Of a stretch of DNA of 64,000 nucleotides, positions 28,314 to 38,180 are shown one piece after another; position 1 is the first letter of the stretch; every line of letters begins with the position of its first letter. The translations under genes and the position numbers were made by a program. This DNA comes from Duganella flavida. GTDB lineage: Bacteria; Pseudomonadota; Gammaproteobacteria; Burkholderiales; Burkholderiaceae_D. The stretch is taken from assembly GCF_009857445.1 (NCBI RefSeq), contig NZ_WWCN01000015.1:1-64000 (forward strand), written 5' to 3'. The notes below the pieces were generated by a model. It was given only the letters and a program-made list of their open reading frames with translations. It searched no databases and was not told where the DNA came from.

Positions 28314-31126
28314 TGAGCAAATACGTCGTCAGCATCGATCTGGGCACCACCAATACGGTGATGGCCTATGCGGAAGCCGGCAGCGCCGAGATTCGCTTGT
28401 TCGATATCGAGCAGCTGACGGCGCCCGGCGAGATTGGTGCGGCGGCGTTGCTGGCGTCCTTGCGCTATCACCCTGTGGCCGGCGAGCTGGCGCAGGGTGA
28501 TCTGCAATTGCCGTGGGCTTCCAGCGAGCCGGCAGTGATCGGCCGTTTGGCGCGGAAGCTTGGTGCCCAAGTCCCCGGGCGCCTGGTGGCCAGCGCCAAG
28601 AGCTGGCTCTCGCATCCGCAGGTGGATCGTACGGCGCCGATACTGCCGTGGGGCGCCGAAGCGGACGTGCCCAAAGTCTCGCCGGTTGCGGCCAGTGCGT
28701 CGTATCTGGCGCATGTGCGCAGCGCGTGGAATGCGCGCTTTCCGGCGCAGCCTTTGGAAACGCAGCAGATTGTTTTAACCATTCCGGCATCGTTTGATGA
28801 AGGCGCGCGTGCGTTGACGCTGGAGGCGGCGCGCACGGCGGGCTTGCCGTCCTTGCGATTACTGGAAGAACCGCAGGCCGCGTTTTACGATTGGCTGTTC
28901 CGCCAGCGCGCGTCATTGGGCGAGCAATTGGCCGACACGCGCCTGGTACTGGTGTGTGACGTCGGTGGCGGCACCACGGACTTTAGTTTGATGAAGGTCG
29001 ATGCGGGCGACGCGGCGACTGCTGGCGCGCAGCCGGCCATCAGCCGCATTGGCGTCGGCAATCACCTGATCCTCGGCGGCGACAATATGGACCTCGCCCT
29101 CGCCCACCTCGTCGAGTCGCGCATGGCCACAACAGCGGGCAGCGCGGCCGGAGCAGCGCCAGCAAGGCTTTCCGCCAGCCGGCTGTCGCAGTTGGCGGAG
29201 CGGTGCCGCGCGGCGAAGGAGTTGCTGCTGGCGGCGGATGCGCCGGAGTGCACCACGGTCACGCTGCTGGGCTCCGGCTCTAAATTGATCGGCGGCTCGC
29301 GCTCCGTCGAGTTGACGCGTGATGAAGTCGCCGCGCTGGTGGTCGATGGCTTCTTCCCGCTGAACGCAGAACAAGCGCCGGCCAAGCGCGGTCGCGGTGC
29401 GATCGTTGAATTCGGCCTGCCCTACGCCGCAGATGCCGCCATCACGCGTCACCTTGCAGACTTCCTGCGCCAGCACGCCGCTGCCGCGCGCGAAGCACTC
29501 GGTCTGCCTGCCGACAGCACCGCCATCCCGATCCCGGACACGCTACTGCTCAACGGCGGCGTATTCCGCGCCGACGCATTGGCACGCCGATTGGAGGCCG
29601 CGCTGGCAGGCTGGCGCCAACAACCACTGCGCGTTCTGCACAACGATGATCCAGACGTCGCAGTCGCACGCGGCGGCGTCGCTTACGCGTTAGGCCAATC
29701 CGGCCAGGCACCAGTAATTGGCGGCGGCTCCGCGCGCAGCTACTTCCTGCTGCTCGACGCCACTGGCCCCGCCGACAAACCACGCCGCGCCATCTGCATT
29801 CTGCCGCGCGGCGCTGCCGAGAACAAAGAGCTCCTGCTGGCCGACCGCACTTTCGCACTGCGCCTCGGCCGGCCGGTGCGGTTCCATCTGGCCTCTTCCA
29901 CCGCCGAAGCACCGCAAGCCGGCGACGTGGTCGAGCTGCAGCCGGATGACTACATCGAGCTGCCGCCGATCGCCACCGTCCTGCGCGACAGCAGCGCCAC
30001 CGACGCGCGCAAAGAAATCCCGGTGCAACTGGCCGCCATGCTGAGTGAAGTCGGCACATTGGAAGTCCACTGCGTCGCCAAAGAGAACGATCAACGCTGG
30101 CTGCTCGAATTCCAGCTGCGCGCGGAAGCTGCTGCCGAAACCGAGCCGACGGATGAAGCGCCAATGCCCGCCGGCCTCCCCGCCGCACTCGAAAAAATCG
30201 ACCGCATCTTTGGCAGTCGCGCGCAACAAGTCGACCTCAAGGAAGTCAAACAACTGCGCACGCAATTGGAACACCTGCTGGGTAGCCGCGAGAACTGGCC
30301 AACGCCCGTGCTGCGCCGCCTGTTCGACGCGTTGATGGAACGCGCCAAAGGCCGCCGCCGCTCCGCCGAACACGAACGCACATGGCTCAACTTGAGCGGC
30401 TACTGCCTGCGCCCCGGCTTCGGCCACACGCTGGACGAATGGCGCATCGAAAAACTGTGGGCCATGTTCGACACCGGCGTACAGAATCACAAAGACAGCC
30501 AGGCCTGCGCGGAATGGTGGACCATGTGGCGCCGCGTCGCCGGCGGCTTGAGCGTAGAAGCGCAGCTGCGCGTGCTGGACGATTTCGCCTTCAACGTACA
30601 AGCCGATGCTGCAGAACGTGGCCGCCGTCCCGTCACGCTGGTCAACGGCAGCGAGGAAGACATGCTGCGCCTCGGCGCATCGCTGGAACGCATCCCCGGC
30701 AACTACAAAGCGGAAATCGGCGCATGGATGCTGGAACAACTCCAGCAAGAAAAGAAATCTGAAGCAGCGCGTGGCCGCCTGCTGTGGGGCTTGAGCCGTG
30801 TCGGTGCGCGCCAGCCTTTCCACGGCAGCGCGCACGATGTGGTGGATACCACCATCGTCGAACAATGGCTGGACGCGGTGCTGGCGCTGGATTGGAAAAA
30901 AGTCGAACCGGCCGGCTACACAGCAGCTCACCTGGCCCGCATGACCGGCGACCGTTCGCGCGACATCAGCGACAGCTTGCGTGCAGAAGTGCTGCGCCGC
31001 CTGAACGCGTCCACCGCTCCCGCCACGTGGAGTGCCATGGTGCGCGAGGTAGTGCAGCTCGATCAGGCCGACGAAAAGCGCATGCTGGGCGAGGCGCTAC
31101 CGCCGGGCCTCAAGCTGATTTCCTAA
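28310..31126 (+). CDS. long Hsp70-family protein with extra C-terminal domain
   Basis: 938 residues. The ATPase part mirrors the preceding gene (VSIDLGTTNTVMAYAEAGSA, LVCDVGGGTTDFSLMKVDAG, LLNGGVFRADALA), so the two are paralogs. After a beta-rich region (about 500-615) it adds some 320 residues of helical sequence (EKIDRIFGSRAQQVDLKEVK onward, WLNLSGYCLRPGFGHTLDEW) that resembles the DUF3731 extension. This extension is absent from DnaK, HscA and the 614-residue partner. ATGA overlap with the preceding gene. Confidence 0.88.
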   Translation: MMSKYVVSIDLGTTNTVMAYAEAGSAEIRLFDIEQLTAPGEIGAAALLASLRYHPVAGELAQGDLQLPWASSEPAVIGRLARKLGAQVPGRLVASAKSWLSHPQVDRTAPILPWGAEADVPKVSPVAASASYLAHVRSAWNARFPAQPLETQQIVLTIPASFDEGARALTLEAARTAGLPSLRLLEEPQAAFYDWLFRQRASLGEQLADTRLVLVCDVGGGTTDFSLMKVDAGDAATAGAQPAISRIGVGNHLILGGDNMDLALAHLVESRMATTAGSAAGAAPARLSASRLSQLAERCRAAKELLLAADAPECTTVTLLGSGSKLIGGSRSVELTRDEVAALVVDGFFPLNAEQAPAKRGRGAIVEFGLPYAADAAITRHLADFLRQHAAAAREALGLPADSTAIPIPDTLLLNGGVFRADALARRLEAALAGWRQQPLRVLHNDDPDVAVARGGVAYALGQSGQAPVIGGGSARSYFLLLDATGPADKPRRAICILPRGAAENKELLLADRTFALRLGRPVRFHLASSTAEAPQAGDVVELQPDDYIELPPIATVLRDSSATDARKEIPVQLAAMLSEVGTLEVHCVAKENDQRWLLEFQLRAEAAAETEPTDEAPMPAGLPAALEKIDRIFGSRAQQVDLKEVKQLRTQLEHLLGSRENWPTPVLRRLFDALMERAKGRRRSAEHERTWLNLSGYCLRPGFGHTLDEWRIEKLWAMFDTGVQNHKDSQACAEWWTMWRRVAGGLSVEAQLRVLDDFAFNVQADAAERGRRPVTLVNGSEEDMLRLGASLERIPGNYKAEIGAWMLEQLQQEKKSEAARGRLLWGLSRVGARQPFHGSAHDVVDTTIVEQWLDAVLALDWKKVEPAGYTAAHLARMTGDRSRDISDSLRAEVLRRLNASTAPATWSAMVREVVQLDQADEKRMLGEALPPGLKLIS

Positions 31127-31746
31127 GTTGACCTGATATAGCTGGCCTGCTGCGCCACAAAGCCATCAAACGCAGCGATCAGTGGATCGAATTTATTTAT
31201 ATCGTTTTCCATCTGCGCCAGCGCGTACACCGTGGCTTCCAGTGTGGACAGCTGGTCCGGCAGGTGCGCCTTGCGTATCAGGTAGTGCGACGGCGGCGTG
31301 TCGCGCAGCGGCATGCGCGGCAAGGCTTGCAGCAGCGGATTCAGATACAGCATCTTGCGACTCTTGCGCCAGGTCCCGTCGAGCACCACAAGGCGCAGCG
31401 GCTCCTCAAGCCACGCCGCATCAAACGGCTGCGGCACGGCCAGTCCCAGCGACGCATCTTCCGTATCGGGATACAGCAGCACGCTGCGGCGTTCCGGTGA
31501 GAGCAGCGTTTGCAGCTGCTGCGGGTCAAACGTCTCACCTACTTCCATGCGGCTGTTGGTCAAACTCAAATGCAGCAGGCGCGCGCTGCCCTTGGCGTTG
31601 CTGACTTCCATGGGATGTTGAAGAATCAGGACTTCCACCTGATTAGGCAGCGCTGTCACCCAGCGGCAGATACAGGTCTGCTGTGGGCGCAGGCACGCGG
31701 CGCACATGGCGCGCCGCGTTGTTGGTGCAGAACTGGCGGTATTCAT
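31123..31746 (-). CDS. DTW-domain protein, tRNA-uridine aminocarboxypropyltransferase
   Basis: 207 residues. N-terminal cysteines (CAACLRPQQTCIC) and the family motif in LVVLDGTWRKSRKM, where DGTW is the DTW signature that carries aminocarboxypropyl transfer to tRNA uridine (acp3U) from S-adenosylmethionine. Overlaps the convergent Hsp70 gene by four bases. Either a TapT- or TuaA-type enzyme; which uridine is modified cannot be told. Confidence 0.88.
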   Translation of the reverse strand: MNTASSAPTTRRAMCAACLRPQQTCICRWVTALPNQVEVLILQHPMEVSNAKGSARLLHLSLTNSRMEVGETFDPQQLQTLLSPERRSVLLYPDTEDASLGLAVPQPFDAAWLEEPLRLVVLDGTWRKSRKMLYLNPLLQALPRMPLRDTPPSHYLIRKAHLPDQLSTLEATVYALAQMENDINKFDPLIAAFDGFVAQQASYIRST

Positions 31747-31767
31747 AGGCCGCCATTGTACAGCGGC

Positions 31768-33495
31768 TTAGAACTCTTCCCAGTCGCCCGCCTCGTTAGT
31801 AGTGACTGCGGCCTTGCGCGGCGCAGCCGACGCAGATGCCGGCGCAGACGCTTTGACCGCAGCAGGCTTCGGTGCCGTCACCGCTGCTGGACGGCGCGGC
31901 AGCGCCTTGGCGCGCGCCGGTGCAGCAGGCCGCGCCAGCGCAGGCGCACCGCTCACACCATCCAGCTTGAACACGCTGACCACATCCGCCAGCTTGGCCG
32001 ACTGCTCCTGCATCGACTCCGCCGCCGCAGCAGCTTCCTCCACCAGCGCCGCATTCTGCTGCGTTACCTGGTCCATCTGCGTGATGGCGTCATTCACTTG
32101 TGCGATGCCGATGCTCTGCTCCTCGCTGGCATTGCTAATCTGCGTCATGATCTGCGTAACGCGGCTGATGCTCTGGACGATTTCCTCCATCGTCTGCCCA
32201 GCCTTGTCGACCAGCTCCGACCCGATCTGCACCTTCTGCACCGAATCGTCGATCAAGCCTTTGATGTCCTTGGCCGCCGACGCGGAGCGCTGCGCCAGGT
32301 TACGCACCTCCGACGCCACCACCGCAAAGCCGCGCCCCTGCTCACCGGCACGCGCCGCCTCCACCGCCGCATTCAGCGCAAGAATATTCGTCTGGAAGGC
32401 AATGCCGTCGATGACCGAAATAATATCCACGATCTTGCGCGACGAATCGTTAATCGATCCCATGGTGTTGACCACTTCACCCACTACCGAGCCGCCACGG
32501 CTGGCGATTTCCGATGCGGTGATCGCCAGCTCATTCGCTTGCCGCGCATTCTCCGCATTGAAGCGCACAGTGGACGTCAACTGCTCCATCGACGATGCGG
32601 TTTCCTCCAGCGAGCTTGCCTGCTCCTCGGTGCGCGAGGACAGGTCCTGGTTACCCGCCGCGATCTGCGTGGACGCCGTCGCAATCAGCTCCGTGCCGTT
32701 GCGCACCTGCCCGACGATGTTCACCAGATTGGTGTTCATGGTCTTCAAGGCGTTCATCAACTGGCCAGTTTCGTCGCTGCTGTTGACCTGAATATCGCTG
32801 GTGAGATCACCCGACGATACCGTCTCCGCCACCTTCACTGCTTCATTAATCGGCTGCGTGATGGTGCGCGTGATCCACCACGCGGCGAACACGCCCATCG
32901 CAATCGCCGCCATGCCGAGGATGATCAGCAGCGTGCGGCCGCTCTTATATTGTTGTTGAATGTCGGCGGCACTCGCGTCCAGCAATGCGCCTTGCTTTTC
33001 GGCGAATGCTTTAAGCGCGCCCAGGTAGCGTATGCGGCTCTGGGTCATGTCGCCTTCGTAGATCTTGGCAGCGCCGTCAAGATCGCCGCCATTCTTCGCG
33101 GCGAAAACGGCCTTGCGGAAATCGGTGTAAGCCTTGCGCGTTTCCAGTACTTTTTTGAACAGCGGCTTGAGTTCTTCTTCGTCGATGGCGGCGCCGATCT
33201 GGTCCTGGATCTGCGTGGCGCGGCCGGAGGATTCGGCCATCAGCGCTTCCAGTTTTTTCTGGTCGACCGCATCGCGCACCATGAACGCACCGGTGGTGCG
33301 CGCCGCGTTAACCTCTACTATCTTGGCCCACTCCGCGATCAGGCGCTCGTCGCGGATTTGCACGGCGATCATCTCGTCGGTCTGCGCACTGGCGCTGCTG
33401 AGGCGCAGGATACCGATCACCGTCATGGCCACCAGAAGTAGCAAAATCAACGAAAAGCCAAAGCCGAGACGGGTACCGATCTTGAGATTATTCAT
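31768..33495 (-). CDS. methyl-accepting chemotaxis protein
   Basis: 575 residues. Two membrane spans (about 11-31 and 192-212) enclose a four-helix-bundle ligand domain with the MNNLKIGTRLGFGFSL start common in Oxalobacteraceae chemoreceptors. HAMP follows (RTITQPINEAVKVAETVSSG), then the long cytoplasmic signalling hairpin with tip INDSSRKIVDIISVIDGIAF. It ends in a Pro/Ala-rich linker and DWEEF, a CheR-docking pentapeptide variant (usual NWETF). The ligand is unknown. Monocistronic. Confidence 0.93.
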   Translation of the reverse strand: MNNLKIGTRLGFGFSLILLLLVAMTVIGILRLSSASAQTDEMIAVQIRDERLIAEWAKIVEVNAARTTGAFMVRDAVDQKKLEALMAESSGRATQIQDQIGAAIDEEELKPLFKKVLETRKAYTDFRKAVFAAKNGGDLDGAAKIYEGDMTQSRIRYLGALKAFAEKQGALLDASAADIQQQYKSGRTLLIILGMAAIAMGVFAAWWITRTITQPINEAVKVAETVSSGDLTSDIQVNSSDETGQLMNALKTMNTNLVNIVGQVRNGTELIATASTQIAAGNQDLSSRTEEQASSLEETASSMEQLTSTVRFNAENARQANELAITASEIASRGGSVVGEVVNTMGSINDSSRKIVDIISVIDGIAFQTNILALNAAVEAARAGEQGRGFAVVASEVRNLAQRSASAAKDIKGLIDDSVQKVQIGSELVDKAGQTMEEIVQSISRVTQIMTQISNASEEQSIGIAQVNDAITQMDQVTQQNAALVEEAAAAAESMQEQSAKLADVVSVFKLDGVSGAPALARPAAPARAKALPRRPAAVTAPKPAAVKASAPASASAAPRKAAVTTNEAGDWEEF

Positions 33496-33596
33496 AGCAA
33501 ACCCCTAGCAAAAAGTCTGGAATGTCCAGTTCATGCTAGCACTATTTGTCCACAATCTATAGCTTCCTAGGAAATATCGGCGCTGCAGCGCAGCAA

Positions 33597-36407
33597 TTAT
33601 TCAGCGCCCGGCGCGGCCCCCAGCAACTCCTCCACGCCGGCAATCGCCGACGGGTCCTTGATGACGGCGCGCAGCCAGACATGCAGCGGCATGTCGCCCC
33701 AGCTGGCAGCCCGCTCAGCCAGGTAGGCGACCGGACTGTGGGGTTCGGTGCGGCGGAAGAAGTCCGCTATGAGACGCAATTGCTGCAAGGCTTGCATCCG
33801 GCTCTGTGGCGCTCCGCCGGGCGCGATGGCAACGATACCAATAGTGGCCTGACCACTATCGTCCAGCGCGGCCAAGGGGCTGTGCGGCGCGAGATTGCGG
33901 ATCACCGTTTGCAAGGCATCCCTGGCGGGAGTAAAACCGGGACCGTCGGCGCCCAGTTGCGTATCTACCACGCGCTCTAGCCGCATCAGCGCGGTGAGGC
34001 AAAATTCGGCGTCGAGCAACGCCGGCGACGCGCATCCCTGCACCAATGCGGGCGTGCGCGCGAGCAGCCAAAACAGGTTGCCAATGCGCTGGTCGTAGTC
34101 GCCGTCATCGACCAATGGATACAAATCGGCGAGGCCTTTCTGGATTTGTTCGGGACTGCCTTCCAGCGTGAGATCATCGCGCGCGGCGGTTTTTAGCACC
34201 CAGTCGGTGCTTTGCAGCTCGCGATTAGCGGCATTGCGGAAGGCATCCTGCACGAACTTCTCCCACGCCTCACGCGTGTACGCGCCGGGCACCGCGTAGC
34301 TGCCGGTGACCAGCACCTGATCCTGCTCGCCCACCATGCGCGCCACTGTCGCCGTCGGGAAACGCGTGTTGGCACGGGCGCGGATGTCGGCATACACGCG
34401 CTCCCGCGCCGGCAAGCCGCGTACCACGCGGCGCAGGTTCTCGCGCGCCTGGTCCACCAGCGCCAGCTTCAAGTCGATACGCGGCCAGGCTGGATCAGGA
34501 ATCTGTGCGAGGTAGAACGTCATCAAACGCTCGGCGCTATGGATCATCTGCTCGCGCGGCATGGCGCCGCGATTATTCTCCAGCCACGCGCGCCAATGGC
34601 GCGGCAACTGATCGTTGAGGTGACTGGCTTCGGCATGCGATTTATCGGCCAGCATCAGGTAGCTTTTGAGTGCGTTGTACGCATCGTCCGTATTGGTGGC
34701 GTAGGCTTCCTGGAACTGCGCCGATGCCGCCGGTGCAGCGCCGCCGAGTGGCTGCAGTTCCGCCGCGTGCAGATTCATCTCCGACAGCAGCGTCTCAAGG
34801 TTGGCAACCACCGGCATCAGCATCACATTCTTCACGCCGGCGAAGTACTCCTCGCGCAGCTTGCGCTCCAATAGCTCGCCCTGATAAAGCCCCATGCGCA
34901 GCGACCAAGGACGCGCATCACGATACTTCTCCAGCTGCACGATGCGGTCCTGAATAATCTCCAGCGCCTCCAGCCGCGATTGCAGGTCCAGCCGCCTGGC
35001 CTGCAGCTTGATCACTTTGTCCAGGTCCGCCTGCACATTGCTGACCAGCTGACGATTGCCCATGTAGGCCCAACTCCATCCACCAAGCGATACACCGAGC
35101 AGCAGCACCGCACCGAAGAAGGCCGCGTACTTCAGGCGCACCTTGGTCTTGCTGGCGTACTGCGACACCAGGTCCTTGTCTTCGAAAATCACCTTGCGGA
35201 ATAAATTCAGCAGGAAGAATCCCGAATGCCCAGTGCCGGCGGCTGGCGCGGCGTCTGCACCCGTCAACGCAAAGCGCTTGGCCACGCGCTGCGATTGCTC
35301 GCTCAACGGCATCCCCTCCTGCAGCGCACTGGTGAAATAGAAGCCGCGGAACACAGGCTTGAACTGGAACGGATTTTCCTCAAACAGCGTCACCAGAAAG
35401 GAGCGCAGCGGCGCACGGATCGTAGAAAACTCCAGAGGAAACGTAAACACGCCAGGCTCCATGCGCTCGCGCCGCTGCTGGCCCATGGTGGCAAGGCTCA
35501 TGGCCTTCAAACCATCACACAGCTCATCGAAGGCGTGATCGAAGAACGCCATCAGCTGTTGACTGCTGATCTTGCGCTGGTAGGGCATGGTCGCGCCCCA
35601 CACGCGTTCGCGCTCCGTGCGTTCGGCCTGCGCGAAGAAGTCGCCAAAGCCCGCAATCAAATCGGCCTTGGTGAACACCACATACACCGGCGCGAAAATC
35701 TCCAGCCGCTCGATTAAATCCTGCACCCGCTTGCGCAGGCTACGCGCCAGCTTGATGCCGACCTCCGGATCATCGCCGCGCAACTCCGCGATGCTAACCG
35801 CGATCACGATGCCGTTGACTGGCGCGCGGCGACGGTACTTCTTCAGCAAGTCGAGAAAACCGAACCACTCTTCGCGATGTTCATCCAGTACCGAATAGCG
35901 CCCGGCCGTGTCGAGCAAAATGCCCTCGGTAGTGAAGAACCAGTCGCAGTTGCGCGTGCCGCCCACGCCCTGCAGCACTTTGCCGTCGGCGAACGGGAAC
36001 TGCAAACCAGAGTTGGTGATGGCCGTGCTTTTGCCCGCTGCCGGATTCCCGATAATCATGTACCACGGCAGCTCGTACAAAGCACGCGTGCCGGAGACGA
36101 TGCCCAGCTTCGAGCCCTTGATGGTGTCAATCGCCCTCAGCATGCTGTCGCGAATAGCCTTGACCTCCGCGATAGACGGATCGACGATGGCCTCGTCCAA
36201 TTTGTCCGACTCGCGCCTGGCGCGCCAGCGCCGCCACCACCACACCGCACCGGCCAGCGCCAGCATCGCTGCGGTGGCGATCAAGACCCACACCAGCGCC
36301 AGCTCCAGCACTTGCGCACCAAGGTAAAACAGCGCCGCCATCGCCGTCAGGCCGATGATGGTGAGGTGACGGCTATCGGTCAGGAAGGTCCAGATTCTGC
36401 GCATCAT
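33597..36407 (-). CDS. tssM: TssM/IcmF-like type VI secretion membrane protein (stand-alone)
   Basis: 936 residues. Two N-terminal spans (about 10-50) are followed by a cytoplasmic GTPase-like domain with Walker A (YMIIGNPAAGKSTAITNSGL) and VYVVFTKADLIAGF, then a third span (near 440-460) and the periplasmic IcmF-related domain. It is shorter than canonical TssM (about 1100-1200), and the C-terminal DUF1215 part seems reduced. No TssL, TssK or other secretion gene lies nearby; the neighbour is an M15 peptidase. It may belong to an unlinked secretion cluster or be a lone paralog. Confidence 0.8.
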   Translation of the reverse strand: MMRRIWTFLTDSRHLTIIGLTAMAALFYLGAQVLELALVWVLIATAAMLALAGAVWWWRRWRARRESDKLDEAIVDPSIAEVKAIRDSMLRAIDTIKGSKLGIVSGTRALYELPWYMIIGNPAAGKSTAITNSGLQFPFADGKVLQGVGGTRNCDWFFTTEGILLDTAGRYSVLDEHREEWFGFLDLLKKYRRRAPVNGIVIAVSIAELRGDDPEVGIKLARSLRKRVQDLIERLEIFAPVYVVFTKADLIAGFGDFFAQAERTERERVWGATMPYQRKISSQQLMAFFDHAFDELCDGLKAMSLATMGQQRRERMEPGVFTFPLEFSTIRAPLRSFLVTLFEENPFQFKPVFRGFYFTSALQEGMPLSEQSQRVAKRFALTGADAAPAAGTGHSGFFLLNLFRKVIFEDKDLVSQYASKTKVRLKYAAFFGAVLLLGVSLGGWSWAYMGNRQLVSNVQADLDKVIKLQARRLDLQSRLEALEIIQDRIVQLEKYRDARPWSLRMGLYQGELLERKLREEYFAGVKNVMLMPVVANLETLLSEMNLHAAELQPLGGAAPAASAQFQEAYATNTDDAYNALKSYLMLADKSHAEASHLNDQLPRHWRAWLENNRGAMPREQMIHSAERLMTFYLAQIPDPAWPRIDLKLALVDQARENLRRVVRGLPARERVYADIRARANTRFPTATVARMVGEQDQVLVTGSYAVPGAYTREAWEKFVQDAFRNAANRELQSTDWVLKTAARDDLTLEGSPEQIQKGLADLYPLVDDGDYDQRIGNLFWLLARTPALVQGCASPALLDAEFCLTALMRLERVVDTQLGADGPGFTPARDALQTVIRNLAPHSPLAALDDSGQATIGIVAIAPGGAPQSRMQALQQLRLIADFFRRTEPHSPVAYLAERAASWGDMPLHVWLRAVIKDPSAIAGVEELLGAAPGAE

Positions 36408-36506
36408 AGATGGTGTCCGGCGAAGATGGCGACGCCCATACGGCAGGCGGACCGATCAATGTTGCCACCAACAAAGCAGGGATTTCTTGCGCAAGAACAA
36501 TCCCGC

Positions 36507-37346
36507 TTACTTCTTTACCGTACCCGCCACACGCAATTCGGTGTGGCCGAAGTCCATCATGGTCCAGCGGCCGCCCCAGGTCAGCCCGGCTGCTTCGGCG
36601 GCGGCACCGTAGAACTGGTAGCCGCGCATGGCCCACGGATCTTTTTCCGAAATCACCAGCTTGCCATCGCGCAGGAACGCGCAGTCGGCCGCCAGCCCGA
36701 ACTGGTGATAGCTCTGAAACGCCCTGGCGTTGGTCACGCTGGGACCGGCTGCGGCCAGCGCGTTCTGCCGCTCAGGACTGCGGTAGCCCTCCAGGATGGC
36801 CATGTCGTAGCCGTGCCGCTCCTTCATGATCCTGAACACCAGCAGCAGCCGCTGCGCAAACGCCGGATCAAGCAGCTGCCAGTTGCGGTTTGCGCTATCG
36901 AGCATGGGCCGCACCAGCGTGACTTCGGCAGTGGTGAAAGCCAGCGGCGGCAATGGCACCGGCGCGGCCAATTGCTCGCCTTGCAGCACGCCGGCGATCT
37001 GGTCGTTGATGGCTTGCGTGTCGCTGTCGTAGCCGGACAGCATGCTGCGCCCGCTGAGTACCAGCGCCAGCAAGGGCGGCACCGTCACCAGCACACAGGC
37101 GGCCAACAGCAGCAGATAGCGCCGCCGCAGGAACCACGCCGTGCGACGCAGCGAGCCGCCCATGCCGCGTCCCAAGCCGCTGACCTGCTCCACGCCTTGC
37201 CGGTAGCCGCCGCGCAAACCAAGCTCAACGCGGCGGCCGGCCGCTCCCAGCGACTGCACCACCGCATCGCGCCCGGCGGGAAACAGCAACAACCAGGCGC
37301 AAAAACACGTCACCACAAAGAACAGCAGCACAGAAAAGAGAAACAT
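36507..37346 (-). CDS. membrane-anchored M15-family D-alanyl peptidase
   Basis: 279 residues from ATG 37346, which has GGAG six bases ahead (the frame opens much earlier, but without support). Two spans near residues 1-20 and 73-95, then a VanY/M15-type zinc peptidase domain: zinc ligands in SYHQFGLAADCAF (His and Asp) and MDFGHTEL (His). Cleaves peptidoglycan stem peptides. Sits 99 bases upstream of the TssM-like gene on the same strand, suggesting it opens the cell wall for that protein complex. Confidence 0.82.
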   Translation of the reverse strand: MFLFSVLLFFVVTCFCAWLLLFPAGRDAVVQSLGAAGRRVELGLRGGYRQGVEQVSGLGRGMGGSLRRTAWFLRRRYLLLLAACVLVTVPPLLALVLSGRSMLSGYDSDTQAINDQIAGVLQGEQLAAPVPLPPLAFTTAEVTLVRPMLDSANRNWQLLDPAFAQRLLLVFRIMKERHGYDMAILEGYRSPERQNALAAAGPSVTNARAFQSYHQFGLAADCAFLRDGKLVISEKDPWAMRGYQFYGAAAEAAGLTWGGRWTMMDFGHTELRVAGTVKK

Positions 37347-37448
37347 GGTGCGCTCCATCAAAACGGCCCGATGCGACAGACCGGACACTGCATCGTAGGC
37401 CGTTCGCAGCGCTGCGACCTCGGCCAGATCAAATGGAGGGGGATTACC

Positions 37449-38180
37449 GTGGAAAAAACCAAACCAGATTTGATGGCCACTGCCGGCACGCGCCGGCCGT
37501 CCGACAGCAAGCGAATATTGGCGCAGCTCGAACATGGCGTGCGGCCGGCGGCGCATCCGGCCCGTGCGGCGGGCTGGACCGTCGATGGCTGGACCATCAG
37601 CTTGTTTGCGCTGTTGCTGTTGATGTGCTGCGTGGCGTGGCTGATGCACGACAAGACGATTACGCCGAAGACCTTCCGGCATAGCTACAGCAGCAGTTCG
37701 TCGTCGGGCGTGGCGCGGAAGGCGGCGGAAGGTGCACCGGCGGTTGAACTGCCAGCCGTCATCGTCAATGAGGCGCCATCGCCAGCCGTAGAAGTTGAGG
37801 AGCTCGCAGGTGCGCAAGCGAGCTGGAGTCCTACCGCTACCGCGCAGTCAGTACGCATAGTATCGCCGCAACTCAAGGCATCAACGCCAGCTACACGCAC
37901 GGTGGTTGTGGCAACGCCGGCCGCCAATCCGACTCCGGCGATGCCGGTCAGCGACACCGACGTCGCCCTGCTCACCGCGCTGGTGGCCCATGCCAGCAAG
38001 CCTGCTACCGTCACGCCGGAGCGCCCGCGCGACGTCGTCGAACGCCAGGAAGGCGACACCACCACCCAGCTGCTAGCGCGCTGCAAGCAGCTGGGTCTGA
38101 TCGAGGGCATGCTGTGCCGCTCGCGCATCTGCTCCGGGCGCTGGGAAAATGACGCCGCCTGCCGCGCCCCCAGCCACTAA
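37449..38180 (+). CDS. hypothetical single-span membrane protein
   Basis: No family recognised. GTG start at 37449 has an excellent ribosome site (GGAGGGG, seven bases ahead), giving 243 residues. A lysine/arginine N-terminus is followed by one span (residues about 50-68, TISLFALLLLMCCVAWLMH), a Ser-rich turn, a long Pro/Ala/Thr-rich periplasmic segment and a C-terminal cysteine-rich patch (LARCKQLGLIEGMLCRSRIC). Divergent from the M15 peptidase with 102 bases between starts. Confidence 0.7.
   Translation: MEKTKPDLMATAGTRRPSDSKRILAQLEHGVRPAAHPARAAGWTVDGWTISLFALLLLMCCVAWLMHDKTITPKTFRHSYSSSSSSGVARKAAEGAPAVELPAVIVNEAPSPAVEVEELAGAQASWSPTATAQSVRIVSPQLKASTPATRTVVVATPAANPTPAMPVSDTDVALLTALVAHASKPATVTPERPRDVVERQEGDTTTQLLARCKQLGLIEGMLCRSRICSGRWENDAACRAPSH

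Noticed and set aside
31510-33441. A 643-codon open frame antisense to the chemoreceptor gene
   Set aside because: Arg/His-rich shadow of a clear chemoreceptor.
35877-37448. N-terminal extension of the plus-strand hypothetical gene at 37449
   Set aside because: It would be antisense to tssM and the M15 gene; the GTG with a strong ribosome site marks the real start.
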